The notes: generated by a model not told the origin, from the letters alone. Positions 16,928 to 28,250 are shown, counted from the first letter of the stretch. The stretch: 64,000 nucleotides of DNA from Staphylococcus debuckii (GCF_003718735.1 NZ_CP033460.1:2627851-2691850); one strand, 5' to 3'. Program-made: numbers and translations.

Positions 16928-17494
16928 TTATTTTAAATGTTCGTATGGACGGCTTTCTGCGAAGGACACGATTTGCTCTACGAATAAACGTGAACGTAAT
17001 TGGAATTCTTCGTCTTGTAAATAGAAAGAGCCGTCGTCGAGTTTACCGAAGTCTGAATCATGCGTAGCGATTTGTGTCGGCACCGCAATACCAAGTAAAG
17101 TACGCACGATTAAGCGCAAGTGTGATAATGGTTCTGCACTGACAATACCGCCGCTATTACCCATTAAACCAACAGGCTTCATTTTGAAATCGTCCATTGT
17201 TAAATGATCGAGTGCATTTTTCAAGATACCAGAGTAAGAACCATGATAGTTCGGCGTACCTAAAATAATAAAGTCCGCTTCACGTGCCTTCTTCTGCAAC
17301 GCTTCGACATTGCGCTTATATGCATCAGGCGGGTTGCTCGCTCCTGACACATCTAATGTATGAATCGGCTGATCTGCCAAATCAAAGATTTCTGTTTCAA
17401 CATCTTTCTCTTCTAGTTGTCCTTTTAAGTATTGCGCAAGCGCGTTCGTATGTGAATTCACACGTGCACTTCCTACAATAATTAAGCCTTTCAT
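16928..17494 (-). CDS. NADPH-dependent FMN reductase family protein
   Basis: A 188-residue flavodoxin-like protein. The N terminus [19 protein letters not shown] is the FMN phosphate loop, and [21 protein letters not shown] near residue 78 is the flavin-ring contact of the SsuE/AzoR-type family. Likely a quinone, azo or FMN reductase; substrate unknown. AGGTG SD. Confidence 0.9.
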   Translation of the reverse strand: MKGLIIVGSARVNSHTNALAQYLKGQLEEKDVETEIFDLADQPIHTLDVSGASNPPDAYKRNVEALQKKAREADFIILGTPNYHGSYSGILKNALDHLTMDDFKMKPVGLMGNSGGIVSAEPLSHLRLIVRTLLGIAVPTQIATHDSDFGKLDDGSFYLQDEEFQLRSRLFVEQIVSFAESRPYEHLK

Positions 17495-17578
17495 AATATT
17501 TCACCTCATAATATATTTTCAAATTGACTCTCTTCAAGTGGGCGCCTTTACCCCACTGTATGCTCGCACTTTAGCGAC

Positions 17579-18457
17579 TTATCCTTCATGCTTCTGATTT
17601 TCTACCAGCATTTTATTGATTGCTTTGCCGACACCACTATGTTCGTTAGTATCCGTAATATCTTTCGCATATTCCTTCACTTCAGGAATCGCATTTTCCA
17701 TCGCAACCGGATAACCGACACGTTCTAACATCGACACATCATTCATATTGTCGCCGATCGCCATCACATCTTTCATCTCGATGCCCAGCTGTCTCGCAAT
17801 CTCTTCAAGCGCAATCCCTTTTTGCGCATAAGCATTGGTAATTTCAATATTACCGCGAGCTGACGATGAAATTGCCAAATTAGAATGTTGCGCTAACTGC
17901 TTGCTGACACGTTCAATTTTCTCAACATCCGCATCATAAGCAAGAATCTTCATTACAATTTCGCCGCGTCGACCAGTGATTTGATCATAATTATCTACCA
18001 CTTTCAACGTTCCTTGATCGATACGATGCTGGATATGATTGCGAATCTTTTCCACATCCGCTTTCTGACCCGCATGCTCCGCGATATCAATATAAATATC
18101 CAAGTCTTTCTGAGGATCCTCCGTATAAATACCGAAATTCGTATACACTTGATAATACACATCGTCTTGATTCAATACATCCGTGATTTGTTCAATCATC
18201 TCTCTATTCAAACTAGAAGTATGCATAATATCAAATGATTCATCACGCACTTCCGCACCATTCAAGCAGATATAAGGCACCTTCAAGCCTGTAGGTTCAA
18301 TCGGAGAACTCGCTTCATAGAACGCACGTCCAGTCGCGATAACCACAGTAATCCCTTGATCCTGCGCTGCTTTAATCGCTTGGATATTTTCCTCAGAGAC
18401 CTCATGTCCCGCATTTAATAAAGTACCATCCATATCAGTTGCAATCAATTTAATCAT
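17579..18457 (-). CDS. HAD superfamily phosphatase, Cof type
   Basis: A 292-residue cytoplasmic phosphatase of HAD subfamily IIB. Motif I is DMDGTLL (residues 8-14), motif II is ATGR, and motif IV is GDNMNDVSML near residue 237, with a C2 cap in between. Members dephosphorylate sugar phosphates or flavin and pyridoxal phosphates; the exact substrate is not predictable. GAGG SD. Confidence 0.9.
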   Translation of the reverse strand: MIKLIATDMDGTLLNAGHEVSEENIQAIKAAQDQGITVVIATGRAFYEASSPIEPTGLKVPYICLNGAEVRDESFDIMHTSSLNREMIEQITDVLNQDDVYYQVYTNFGIYTEDPQKDLDIYIDIAEHAGQKADVEKIRNHIQHRIDQGTLKVVDNYDQITGRRGEIVMKILAYDADVEKIERVSKQLAQHSNLAISSSARGNIEITNAYAQKGIALEEIARQLGIEMKDVMAIGDNMNDVSMLERVGYPVAMENAIPEVKEYAKDITDTNEHSGVGKAINKMLVENQKHEG

Positions 18458-18672
18458 GACTTTACCTCATTTCTATTGTCTTTAACTTGCAGAAATTTAA
18501 TTTTTTGAAAAAGAAAACTTTGGAGAGCTGAAAAGCAGTCAAAAGTGCCTTTGCAGTTTGGTTGGCCAAATACGCGCGCCAGCCTATAGTTCACTTGCTA
18601 TTCTACCAAATTATCGGCCTATATTTCTATCGTCTGCTTGACTGATTTATTAAGTTATGTCGTCATTTCGCT

Positions 18673-18972
18673 TTATTTAGCAAATAATAATACGATTAAA
18701 ACAAGGTACACAATCGCCATAAATACAAACCGCCAAACTGTAGGTTGCGGTGTTAATAATTTGCGGTCTGACCAAGTTGCCCAAAAGTATGAAATCAAAC
18801 CGATGGCTACCAATATTTTCAAAACAACATTGGGTACAAAAACATTGATGCACGACACAATTACGAGTACCCCGCAAATCACCGTGGTACGTTTAGAAAT
18901 AGTTTTAAAGCCTTGATCCAAAAGTGTACATATAAACGCGATAAATACAATGCTGAAAATTGTCGAATTCAT
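18673..18972 (-). CDS. Small membrane protein of unknown function
   Basis: A 99-residue protein, MNSTIFSIVFIAFICTLLDQ..., with four hydrophobic segments and a short basic/polar loop (WATWSDRKLLTP). The ATG at 18972 has a GAGAGGG SD nine bases away; a frame extension beginning with TTG upstream is not used. I do not recognise a family. It lies alone between a HAD gene and tadA on the same strand. Confidence 0.75.
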   Translation of the reverse strand: MNSTIFSIVFIAFICTLLDQGFKTISKRTTVICGVLVIVSCINVFVPNVVLKILVAIGLISYFWATWSDRKLLTPQPTVWRFVFMAIVYLVLIVLLFAK

Positions 18973-19045
18973 GATGCATAACCCTCTCAAGATGTGATTT
19001 TTATAAGCTATAACGTTATTTTTATTGTAATTATACCACGCAAAT

Positions 19046-20208
<1,163 letters not shown>

Positions 20209-20216
<8 letters not shown>

Positions 20217-20871
20217 TTACGGTATCCCTCAAGATGCAGTGATTACAATTGCAGGTACCGTAGGCGTCGGCAAGTCTAGTCTGACACGCGCCCTTGCAAA
20301 AAAATTAAATTTCCGCACTTCTTTTGAAAATGTGGACCATAACCCTTATTTAGATAAATTCTATGATGACTTCGAACGTTGGAGTTTTCATCTGCAAATT
20401 TATTTCTTAGCTGAACGTTTTAAAGAACAAAAGCGTATGTTTGAATACGGCGGCGGTTTCATCCAAGACCGTTCCATTTATGAAGACGTTGATATCTTCG
20501 CAAAAATGCATGAAGAACAAGGTACGATGTCTCAAGAAGACTTCAAAACCTACTCTCAACTCTTTGATGCGATGGTTATGACACCTTATTTCCCTAAACC
20601 AGACGTTTTAGTATATCTAGAGTGTGATTATGATGAAGTGATTGATCGTATCCATCAACGTGGCCGTCAAATGGAAATTGATACAGATCCTGAGTATTGG
20701 AAGAAATTATTCCGCCGTTACGATGAGTGGATTTATAACTTCAATGCTTGTCCTGTCGTGCGCGTTAACATTAATGAATATGATTTGCACGAAAGTTTAG
20801 ATACACTTGATCCTGTATTAGATAAAATCGCTAATATTATTAAAATACATCGTGAAGTCGATCCGAGATAA
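20209..20871 (+). CDS. Deoxynucleoside kinase (deoxyguanosine type)
   Basis: A 220-residue paralogue of the upstream kinase. It has P-loop AGTVGVGKSS, ENVDHNPYLDKFYDD, FSFHLQIYFL-like helix and the DRSIYEDVDIFAK motif (Asp-Arg-Ser) of the dNK family. AGGAGG SD inside the end of the upstream gene indicates translational coupling. Purine deoxynucleoside salvage is the likely role. Confidence 0.9.
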
Positions 20872-20875
20872 ATAT

Positions 20876-20908
20876 AAAGCAATGAGAAAAGACATTCTCA
20901 TTGCTTTT
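20876..20908. terminator. Bidirectional terminator after the kinase pair
   Basis: AAAGCAATGAGAA/TTCTCATTGCTTT perfect 13-base stem between convergent genes, with TTTTTA on the plus strand. Confidence 0.9.
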
Positions 20909-20917
20909 TAATTTAGT

Positions 20918-21730
20918 CTATTTTATTTCTTTTAAATATTTCTTTACTTCATCATTCAAACCGTGGTAATATTCATATTTAGTATTTGGAAACTGTGCTT
21001 TCATTTCATCATCTGTACTGTTAGACATGACGAATGGATGTCCGATATAGCTTAAATAAGTTTCATCATTACCGCTATCTCCAAATCCTAAGACTTCAGA
21101 TGCTGGAATATCAAATAAATCCAGCAAATATTTCACTGCGAATAACTTGCCGGCATTCTTAGGCGTGAAGTTCACATCATAAGCATCTTCAGGGTCTCCG
21201 GCTAACGGATTCGTCTTATTGAAATGAACTGCATAATCATAAGAGGCCGCTTCTTTCTGCAAATTCTCTAACATTTTTATATCTTCATCTTGGTCACCTT
21301 GTGAATCAAAATAATATTCGTACAAAGTTTCTTTATCTCTATATTCTCGTTGCGGTTGAAGTTTCACATCATACTTTTGTTCAAAGTTATCAATAATTTC
21401 ATCGACTTTTTCTTTAGTGAAAGGTGCTTCAGAAACCGCTTCTTCATATTCTTTATATTCTTGATACTCACCTTGATCATCTAATTGATACATCTGAGAA
21501 CATAAATCTGAAAAGATATATTGCGGTTTGAATTCCATCTCAGCTTTTTCCATTTTCTTCAAGATATTCGGAAAAATACTGCCAGATAAGAATGCTGTAA
21601 TGACGCCATCTTCTTTCACCGCTTGTGTAAGCGTCTCTTCTAAATCACGTAAATCGGGAATATCTTCTTTTGTCGTCGCATGTTTATAATAAGTTTCGTC
21701 AAAGTCAAATAGAATTAAGTGATGTTTCAT
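20918..21730 (-). CDS. HAD superfamily hydrolase, Cof-like
   Basis: A 270-residue acidic protein. Motif I is FDFDETYY (Asp-x-Asp), the substrate-cap region is rich in Glu/Asp, and motif IV is GFGDSGNDETYLSYIG near residue 222. The motif-I ending in DETYY instead of DGTL is typical of a small staphylococcal subgroup. Phosphatase is likely; substrate unknown. AAGGAGG SD. Probably cotranscribed with the next two minus-strand genes. Confidence 0.85.
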   Translation of the reverse strand: MKHHLILFDFDETYYKHATTKEDIPDLRDLEETLTQAVKEDGVITAFLSGSIFPNILKKMEKAEMEFKPQYIFSDLCSQMYQLDDQGEYQEYKEYEEAVSEAPFTKEKVDEIIDNFEQKYDVKLQPQREYRDKETLYEYYFDSQGDQDEDIKMLENLQKEAASYDYAVHFNKTNPLAGDPEDAYDVNFTPKNAGKLFAVKYLLDLFDIPASEVLGFGDSGNDETYLSYIGHPFVMSNSTDDEMKAQFPNTKYEYYHGLNDEVKKYLKEIK

Positions 21731-21754
21731 CGTCGTATCCTCCTTTAAAGTGAA

Positions 21755-22162
21755 CTACTCTAAATCATTACGATAAATCACTGGTTCATAGTCATCTTCT
21801 TCCACAGGTTTGCTGTAATAATCTTCATCTGTTTCTTTCAAACCGTACGCTTCCGCTTTATCCGCTTCGCTAGTTCCAATATAACTTTGTCCTTGTGCAT
21901 CATAATACAAATCAAACAACGTGCCGCCATAACGGGCTTCATGTTTAATCTCATACAGCGCCTCGACCTCTGTGCGTTTGACCTCTTTATAATAAAGCGT
22001 ATGCGTCGTATGTTTGGTGGTTTGCACGTCGAATCCTAACGCGGCTGCTTTCGGATTTTCTGTCACTAATTTTAATTTAGAACCGAAATCATTCAGTACC
22101 CGAAAGACTTCTCCTTGATATTCTGCGTAACGTCCATCTACTATGGTGCGTTGGTCTGCCAT
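21755..22162 (-). CDS. Conserved staphylococcal protein of unknown function
   Basis: A 135-residue acidic soluble protein, MADQRTIVDGRYAEYQGEVF..., predicted as mixed beta structure with a tail rich in Asp, Glu and Tyr (DEDYYSKPVEEDDYEP). The ATG at 22162 has a GAGGTG SD; the upstream TTG extension does not. I recognise no domain. It sits between two HAD genes in one probable transcript. Confidence 0.75.
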   Translation of the reverse strand: MADQRTIVDGRYAEYQGEVFRVLNDFGSKLKLVTENPKAAALGFDVQTTKHTTHTLYYKEVKRTEVEALYEIKHEARYGGTLFDLYYDAQGQSYIGTSEADKAEAYGLKETDEDYYSKPVEEDDYEPVIYRNDLE

Positions 22163-22202
22163 TTCATTCACCTCTGTTTTCAAAAAGAACTGCTGTTAAC
22201 AG

Positions 22203-22925
22203 TTATGCTTCTCTCCCGTTTTTCTTTTCCAAAATTTCTACAGCTTCGGGAGCTGACTGCACGACGTAATCTGCGTGCTGCAATTCGTGCTCTTGGCCTA
22301 CTCCGGTCAATACGCCAATTGAAAGGCCTAATTCTGCGTTAATTGCAGTTTGAATATCGTTTGGCGAATCGCCGACGATTGCAATTTCGTCTGCCTTCAA
22401 GTCAGGTGCATGGTCAAAGAGCGGTCGCAGTACTTCTGGATTAGGTTTCTCTGCAGCGTTGGCTTCGGTTGATATAATGAAGTCAAAGAAGGCCTCTGTG
22501 TTTGTGGCTTCAATGAATTGTTCTGTCCCTTTTTTCGTATCACTGGTAAGAATGCCGATTTGAAAACCAGCATCTTTAAGTGTATCGAGTGCATCTGTCA
22601 TGCCTTCAATCCATTTAATTTCCGGAACGCGGTGGTCTATCAAGTATTGGCTGGTTTGCCGTGTCCACTCGGATACATCTTCTCCGGCTAAAGCATTGAA
22701 GTTCTGAATAATCTCATCTAAAGAACCGCATGCCATTGGAGTACCTGGCAATACTTGATCTTGTTCTTTATCTACCCCTAAAGTTTTATAAGCATGCTCT
22801 GCATTTTCAGGAGAAATATAGCGTTCTACAAATTCATCGACCATTTGAATGCCGACTTTCATCCAACTCATATCAAAGTCAATCAACGTACCATCTTTAT
22901 CAAATAATATCCATTTCAAAGCCAT
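22203..22925 (-). CDS. HAD hydrolase, phosphoglycolate phosphatase-like
   Basis: A 240-residue HAD subfamily IA protein. Motif I is FDKDGTLIDFD (residues 8-18), motif II is ILTSDTKKG, motif III Lys is in EKPNPEVL, and motif IV is VGDSPNDIQTA. Function is general small phosphate-ester hydrolysis, close to Gph-type enzymes. The SD is weak. Confidence 0.88.
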   Translation of the reverse strand: MALKWILFDKDGTLIDFDMSWMKVGIQMVDEFVERYISPENAEHAYKTLGVDKEQDQVLPGTPMACGSLDEIIQNFNALAGEDVSEWTRQTSQYLIDHRVPEIKWIEGMTDALDTLKDAGFQIGILTSDTKKGTEQFIEATNTEAFFDFIISTEANAAEKPNPEVLRPLFDHAPDLKADEIAIVGDSPNDIQTAINAELGLSIGVLTGVGQEHELQHADYVVQSAPEAVEILEKKNGREA

Positions 22926-22966
22926 CTGTTAACACACTTCTTTCTGTTTACTTTCGTTTTTTGTAT

Positions 22967-22998
22967 GAGCACATCTGAACCCTAATGTTCGGATGCTC
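22967..22998 (-). terminator. Terminator-like hairpin before the HAD operon
   Basis: GAGCATCCGAAC/GTTCAGATGTGCTC on the minus strand, downstream of the DUF454 gene; T-rich tail is weak. Confidence 0.55.
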
Positions 22999-23019
22999 TC
23001 TTTGATATAACACTTATAT

Positions 23020-23406
23020 TTATTCTTTTCCCTTTTCTGAGGGATTATTCGGCAAGGTTCTTACAAAGGTAAATAGGACGACCGTTTGAATGATGACCAT
23101 AACCAGCAAAGTGATTCGAATATAAAAGTTATTGATAATCAAAATGGAAAATCCCATAAGAATATATAAGCTTATTAGGATTTTAAACTTTTTCTTTAAA
23201 GTAAATCCTCTGTCTCTTTTGAAGCTTTCCACATATTCATCGTAAATCTTCGTGTTGACCAACCAATGGTTGAATTTTTCCGAACTTCTGGAAAAGCACA
23301 ACGCAGCTAGTAATAAAAATGGCGTGGTCGGCAATAAAGGGACGACAATGCCTATAAATCCTACGACAGCGAAGATAAGGCCGAGTGTAATGAGCAAATA
23401 TTTCAT
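23020..23406 (-). CDS. DUF454 (YbaN family) membrane protein
   Basis: A 128-residue inner-membrane protein with the family motif GIVVPLLPTTPFLLLAALCFSRSSEKFNHWL in its first 50 residues. Two further membrane segments and a charged tail follow. Function unknown. GAGGTG SD. Confidence 0.9.
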   Translation of the reverse strand: MKYLLITLGLIFAVVGFIGIVVPLLPTTPFLLLAALCFSRSSEKFNHWLVNTKIYDEYVESFKRDRGFTLKKKFKILISLYILMGFSILIINNFYIRITLLVMVIIQTVVLFTFVRTLPNNPSEKGKE

Positions 23407-23466
23407 TCAAGCACCTCTAATTGATAATTGATTTCAATTATAGCAAAAAACTGCTGCGAAAGAAAA

Positions 23467-23507
23467 AAACAGGCCATCTGCTGTCACGAGCAGCTTCTGA
23501 CCTGTTT
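23467..23507 (-). terminator. Terminator of ilvE
   Basis: AAACAGGTCAGAAGCTGCT / AGCAGATGGCCTGTTT-type stem (minus strand) followed by a run of T. Confidence 0.85.
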
Positions 23508-23559
23508 CAACTTCAAAAGATGTTCCATCCTCTATTTATAAAGTATTTAAAACTTGTGC

Positions 23560-24639
23560 TTAATATTCTGGAACTACGACTCTCCAACCTTGTGGGTCGT
23601 CTAATTTACCGCTTTGAATACCAGTGTATTCATCGTATAGACGTTGAGTAATTGGACCCGTTTCATTATTATTGATTGTGATTTCACGGTCTTCGTATTT
23701 TAAAGTACCCACTGGTGAAATAACTGCAGCTGTACCTGTTCCGAAGACTTCTTCTAATTCACCTTTATCATAAGACTCTAATAATTCATCAATAGAGATA
23801 TGACGTTCTTCTACTTCGTAACCTAATTCTTTAGCTAAGGCGATAACTGTTTTACGTGTAATACCTGGTAAGATACTACCGTTTAACTGAGGTGTTACTA
23901 ATTTACCGTTTTCTACGAAGAAGATATTCATACTGCCGACTTCTTCAATATATTTACGTTCTACACCATCTAACCACAATACTTGGTCATAGCCTTGTTC
24001 GTTGGCATTAGATTGTGATAGTAAGCTAGCTGCATAGTTACCTGCAACTTTAGCGAAACCTACGCCACCGCGTACGGCACGTACATATTCATCTTCGACA
24101 TAGATACGTGTCGGTTTCAATGAATCTCCGCCGTAATAAGAACCAGATGGTGATAAGATAATTAATAATTTGTAGTTATTTGCAGGGTGAACACCTAATC
24201 CTGCTTCAGTCGCGAAGACAAATGGACGGATATATAAAGATTGTCCTTCTCCTTCTGGTACCCAATCGCGTTCAACGTCTACTAATTGTTTCAAGCCTTC
24301 TAATAACTCTTCTTCATCAATTTGAGGCATTTCTAAACGATCGAGTGATTGATTGATACGCGCGAAGTTTTGATCAGGTCTGAATAACACAACTTCCCCA
24401 TTGTGTTTATAAGCTTTCAAACCTTCGAATACAAGTTGACCATAATGAAGCCCTTGTGCAGCCGGATCTAATTCAATCGGTGCATAAGGTGTAATCTTCA
24501 AATCATGCCAACCGCCTTTTTCGCTATCGTAGTCATAACTTAACATGTAATCTGTGAAGTGTTGACCAAACCCTAAATTTTTCGGATCTGGTTTTTGTTT
24601 TAATTCTTCACGTTTTTCGAATTTTACTTTTTCTGACAT
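23560..24639 (-). CDS. ilvE: Branched-chain amino acid aminotransferase
   Basis: PLP enzyme that interconverts leucine, isoleucine and valine with their 2-oxo acids, for synthesis, breakdown and branched-chain fatty acid supply. The 359 residues include [19 protein letters not shown], the PLP lysine region [14 protein letters not shown] (Lys near residue 197), [11 protein letters not shown] and [12 protein letters not shown], all typical of class IV long-form BCAT. AGGAGG SD. A good promoter and a CodY-like box lie upstream. Confidence 0.96.
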   Translation of the reverse strand: MSEKVKFEKREELKQKPDPKNLGFGQHFTDYMLSYDYDSEKGGWHDLKITPYAPIELDPAAQGLHYGQLVFEGLKAYKHNGEVVLFRPDQNFARINQSLDRLEMPQIDEEELLEGLKQLVDVERDWVPEGEGQSLYIRPFVFATEAGLGVHPANNYKLLIILSPSGSYYGGDSLKPTRIYVEDEYVRAVRGGVGFAKVAGNYAASLLSQSNANEQGYDQVLWLDGVERKYIEEVGSMNIFFVENGKLVTPQLNGSILPGITRKTVIALAKELGYEVEERHISIDELLESYDKGELEEVFGTGTAAVISPVGTLKYEDREITINNNETGPITQRLYDEYTGIQSGKLDDPQGWRVVVPEY

Positions 24640-24671
24640 GATTGTGCCTCCTATAATAAATACTTAATAAA

Positions 24672-24731
24672 GTGTTAACACTCAAATTATAGCAATCTCG
24701 CTCGCGGTATTCAATGAGTTTTTAGAAAATT
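24672..24731 (-). promoter_or_regulatory. ilvE promoter with CodY-like box
   Basis: Minus-strand TTGAAT (24709-24714), 17 bases, TATAAT (24686-24691). AATTTTCTAAAAACT (24717-24731) just upstream differs by two bases from the CodY motif AATTTTCWGAAAATT. A 10-base palindrome GTGTTAACAC (24672-24681) lies in the leader and may bind another regulator. Confidence 0.6.
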
Positions 24732-24832
24732 TAAAAAACACTACTATAATTTGAACCCTTTAAAGCCCTATCATTATTCTATATGCACTGCGGGAATGCA
24801 AACGGAAGCGGTTCTCTTTAAGACTTTAACAA

Positions 24833-24890
24833 AAAGACAGGCACATAATATTTCTAAGCCCTCACAAGAAATACTACATTGCCTGTCTTT
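24833..24890 (-). terminator. Terminator of the tdh-like gene
   Basis: AAAGACAGGCA/TGCCTGTCTTT outer stem with AGTATTTCTTG/AGAAATATT pairing inside, T run on the minus strand. Confidence 0.82.
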
Positions 24891-24976
24891 AATTTATATT
24901 TTGTTATATCCAACTCGTCTATTTTAGAAACTTGTACCCTCTTTTCACAAGTTACTGTGTAATGACTCAATAAGCC

Positions 24977-25939
24977 TTAATGTTGTGTGGCAGCGTCTTT
25001 CTCTTGAATACCTTCTAACATCGCTACTGTCATTGCGTCTAAGTCATATTGAGGTTTGAATCCCCATTCGTCTGCAGAACAGCTGACATCGATACGGTCT
25101 GGCCAGCTATCAGCAATACCTTGACGCACTGGATCGACATCGTAATTCATTTCGAAATCAGGAATATGTTTACGGATGGATTCCGCAATTTCTTCTGGTT
25201 CAAAGCTCATACCGCTTAAATTATAAGCACAGCGATGTTTAATCTTGTCTCCATCCGCTTCCATCAACTTGATAATAGCATCAATGGCATCGTCCATAAA
25301 CATCATATCCATATATGTGCCTTTATCGATAAAGCTTGTATATTTGCCATTACGCAAAGCTTCGAAATAAATTTCTACTGCATAATCTGTTGTGCCGCCG
25401 CCTGGTTCTTTAACGTAAGAAATCAAGCCAGGGAAACGTACGCTGCGTGTGTCGACGCCAAATTTACTATTATAATATTCACATAACAATTCACCCGAAA
25501 CTTTATTGACCCCATACATTGAAGTTGGACGTTGAATCGTTAATGCTGGCGTTTTATCTTTAGGAGTTGTAGGTCCAAATGCGCCAATTGAACTTGGTGT
25601 AAAGAATTGCAAGTTATACTCACGTGCAACCTCTAAAGCATTGACCAATCCACCCATGTTAATATTCCAAGCTAATAACGGATTCTTTTCTGCTGTAGCA
25701 GATAAAAGTGCCGCCATATGCATCATCGCATCAGGTTTGAATTCTGCTGCAACTTCTTCCATACGATTGATATCTGTAACATCTAAAAGCGCAAACGGTC
25801 CATCCTTAATTGGAGAATCCGCTTCCGGCTCTCTGATATCCGTAGCCAAAACATTCTCTTCTCCATAAATCTCACGACATTTCAATACAAGTTCCGTACC
25901 GATTTGGCCAAGTGCGCCAGTAATCATAATTCTTTCCAT
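24977..25939 (-). CDS. Short-chain L-threonine dehydrogenase-like epimerase family protein
   Basis: A 320-residue extended short-chain dehydrogenase. NAD loop is [11 protein letters not shown], the next is [10 protein letters not shown], and [15 protein letters not shown] follows. The catalytic SxxGA..., then Tyr-x-x-x-Lys in [14 protein letters not shown], then [13 protein letters not shown]. This pattern, including the LSATAEKNP and [11 protein letters not shown] segments, is that of UDP-galactose-4-epimerase-like threonine dehydrogenases, which make 2-amino-3-oxobutyrate. The next enzyme, kbl, is 2.4 kb away on the same strand. Start chosen at 25939 (GAGGGG SD, nine bases). Confidence 0.85.
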   Translation of the reverse strand: MERIMITGALGQIGTELVLKCREIYGEENVLATDIREPEADSPIKDGPFALLDVTDINRMEEVAAEFKPDAMMHMAALLSATAEKNPLLAWNINMGGLVNALEVAREYNLQFFTPSSIGAFGPTTPKDKTPALTIQRPTSMYGVNKVSGELLCEYYNSKFGVDTRSVRFPGLISYVKEPGGGTTDYAVEIYFEALRNGKYTSFIDKGTYMDMMFMDDAIDAIIKLMEADGDKIKHRCAYNLSGMSFEPEEIAESIRKHIPDFEMNYDVDPVRQGIADSWPDRIDVSCSADEWGFKPQYDLDAMTVAMLEGIQEKDAATQH

Positions 25940-26069
25940 GCCATTCATCCCCTCAAAAAAGTTCGTAGTAAATAAACATGGTGTATTTCTGAGATGTACA
26001 TTCTGTCATTATTTGTATATATTCTACTATAATTCCTTACTATTGTATATACCATACGTACAAAAATAA

Positions 26070-26083
26070 GTAAAGCGCTTACA
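26070..26083 (-). promoter_or_regulatory. Possible CcpA cre site upstream of the tdh-like gene
   Basis: TGTAAGCGCTTTAC (minus strand), a near-palindrome with the CcpA cre core, differing at the last two bases from TGWNANCGNTNWCA. Catabolite control of threonine breakdown would fit. Confidence 0.35.
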
Positions 26084-26148
26084 TTTAAAATTGCAATTTT
26101 TCATCTAGAAATTAATTTTACTTTCGTTTTCATCCTTTTTTTGAAGCA

Positions 26149-26610
26149 TTATAATATTTTGCGACTATACTGACGTAAATTTTCATAACCTTCTTTTTCA
26201 TAAAAGAAAGCTGCAGAAAGATTCTTATCCCAATAATCTAACTCTACCGTTTGGCATCCCTGCTGCTGAGCAAAAGTTTCCGCAAAGGTCATCAAAGCGT
26301 GACCATGTCCTTGTTGACGATATTCTGCTTCAATACTTAATTGGTGAATATACAACGACTTCATTCCGTAACGAAAAGGAGTTTCCATTAATGAGATAAT
26401 TTGAAACCAAATATAACCGATAGCTTCTGTACCTTGATATACTGCGTAGAAATACTGATCTTCTCTTTCTAATAACTTTTGAAAGAAATCTAAGCTGTCT
26501 AAATAATTAAAAGGCTTAAAAATATCCGGATAAGCCTTGGCATGCAAGCTATGGACCGCTTCATTCAATCTTGCTAAAACGGCAGCATCTCTACATACTT
26601 TTATTTCCAT
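26149..26610 (-). CDS. GNAT family acetyltransferase
   Basis: A 153-residue acyltransferase. The acetyl-CoA loop is YRQQGHGHALM (Q/R-x-x-G-x-G/A), preceded by LYIHQLSIEAEY and followed by ELDYWDKNLSAAFFYEKEGYE. Substrate unknown. ATG at 26610 has an AAGGTG SD. It starts 15 bases after a second GNAT gene, so they share a transcript. Confidence 0.88.
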   Translation of the reverse strand: MEIKVCRDAAVLARLNEAVHSLHAKAYPDIFKPFNYLDSLDFFQKLLEREDQYFYAVYQGTEAIGYIWFQIISLMETPFRYGMKSLYIHQLSIEAEYRQQGHGHALMTFAETFAQQQGCQTVELDYWDKNLSAAFFYEKEGYENLRQYSRKIL

Positions 26611-26625
26611 TACTTTCACCTTCTT

Positions 26626-27129
26626 TTATTGATCCGTTGAGACTAGAAACCTTCTTACTGTTTCTCCATCTATAACTACACTTTCTAATTCTTGCGTATG
26701 AAAAGCTAATATCGTTTTAGCAGAAGCAATATTACTTTTATCGCATGTCACAAGTGCATTAGGGACACCATGTTGATTTAAAAATTCAAGTCCTGCTTTC
26801 AACAAACTCTTCGCATAGCCTTGTCTTCGATAGTCAGGACGAACGCCATAACCGATATGACCTCCGATACGTTTTAAATGCTCATTGAGATGATGTCTTA
26901 TGTTGACTGAACCAATAATTTTATCTTTAACCAAAAGAAAAAGTGTCGTATTTGGAACCCATTCTTTATTTAAAGTACGCTGTTTCAATTCAGAAACCAG
27001 CTCTCTGTACGAAGCATAACGCTTAGGATCTATGGCAGTCGGTACGATTGGTTCTTTTTCCCATGATTTGATATAAGCATCAAAAGCAGCCTCATCTGTT
27101 ATTTCTAACTCACGTATTTCCACTATCAT
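26626..27129 (-). CDS. GNAT family acetyltransferase
   Basis: A 167-residue acyltransferase. HIGYGVRPDYRRQGYAKSLLKAGLEF contains the acetyl-CoA loop RRQGYA, and ALVTCDKSNIASAKTILAF is the typical beta5-alpha4 region. Substrate unknown. GGGGG SD. Divergent from the Ntn hydrolase gene. Confidence 0.88.
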   Translation of the reverse strand: MIVEIRELEITDEAAFDAYIKSWEKEPIVPTAIDPKRYASYRELVSELKQRTLNKEWVPNTTLFLLVKDKIIGSVNIRHHLNEHLKRIGGHIGYGVRPDYRRQGYAKSLLKAGLEFLNQHGVPNALVTCDKSNIASAKTILAFHTQELESVVIDGETVRRFLVSTDQ

Positions 27130-27223
27130 ACGCCCCCTTATTTAGTCGCTTATTGATTTGTCTCTATGTTATCATGATTTTAACAATTTCTTTTATTGAA
27201 TACATATTCAGGGGGACGCTATC

Positions 27224-28222
27224 ATGTGTACAAGTTTTACTTTTACTTCAGATTATGATGCAGATTATCTTGCACGTACCATGGATTTTGCTTTTCAATT
27301 AAATTCTTTTCCTAAGGTTATGCCACGCGGTTATGAATGGGAAACTGCGAATGGCCGTACATTCAACTTCGATTATGGATTTGTGGGCACGGCGATGACG
27401 GTAAATGGTGTCGTATTTGCGGATGGCATTAATGAACAAGGCTTGTCCATTGCCGTTTTATATTATTCAGGAGAAGCTTCTTATGCGACTTCGACATCTT
27501 CTAATAATATTAATTTAGAACCAGAAGAATTTATTGTGTGGTTCTTAGGCATGAATGCATCCATTCACGATATGAAGGAAAATATCGATACAGTCCGCTT
27601 GCTCAAGCAAGTGAACCCAACTTTAGATAAAGTACCGCCATTACATTTCATCGTTACAGATCAAACTGGTCAAAGTGTCGTTATCACACCAGTGGATGGC
27701 CAACTCGTCGTCCAAGATAATCCGGTTCAAGTCTTAACTAATAATCCTAGCTTAGAGTGGCATTATCAGAACTTACGCCAACATACCACATTTAATGTAG
27801 AAGCCCCGGCGCCTCAATTATTAGGTATGAAACATATCGAGCCTATCGGAGTAGAAGCAGGCACTGAACATCTGCCTGGCGGTTACACTTCTCCCGCACG
27901 CTTTGTACGGGCTGCTTATTTCCGTCAATTTATTGAAGATACTGAAGATGACAATAAACGATTGAATAATATGTTTAAATTGTTAGATACCGTGAGCGTG
28001 CCACGCGGGATTATTTTAGATGAAGGCAAACCGCATTACACTCAATATCAGTGTGTAATGAATTGCAGCAAATTGAAGTACTACTATCGTGATTATTACG
28101 GTTCTGATGTTTATACGATTGAATTAACTGAGGAGTTGTTAACAGCAGAAGAACCGAAGTCTTATACTGTGAAACCTAAATTGAGATTTTCAAATCTAAA
28201 TGAAGAAGAGGCAGACGCTTAA
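27224..28222 (+). CDS. Choloylglycine hydrolase / penicillin V acylase family protein
   Basis: A 332-residue Ntn hydrolase. The N-terminal Met would be removed to expose nucleophile Cys2; Arg18 and Asp21 (in YLARTMDF) match the conserved active-site residues, as do the NN of LTNNPSLEWH and the Arg in SPARFVRAAYF. Members hydrolyse bile-salt amides, penicillin V or acyl-homoserine lactones; in staphylococci the true substrate is open. No signal peptide, so it acts in the cytoplasm. AGGGGG SD. Confidence 0.92.
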   Translation: MCTSFTFTSDYDADYLARTMDFAFQLNSFPKVMPRGYEWETANGRTFNFDYGFVGTAMTVNGVVFADGINEQGLSIAVLYYSGEASYATSTSSNNINLEPEEFIVWFLGMNASIHDMKENIDTVRLLKQVNPTLDKVPPLHFIVTDQTGQSVVITPVDGQLVVQDNPVQVLTNNPSLEWHYQNLRQHTTFNVEAPAPQLLGMKHIEPIGVEAGTEHLPGGYTSPARFVRAAYFRQFIEDTEDDNKRLNNMFKLLDTVSVPRGIILDEGKPHYTQYQCVMNCSKLKYYYRDYYGSDVYTIELTEELLTAEEPKSYTVKPKLRFSNLNEEEADA

Positions 28223-28250
28223 AAATTAATAAGTATAGAGCGCAGAAAAA

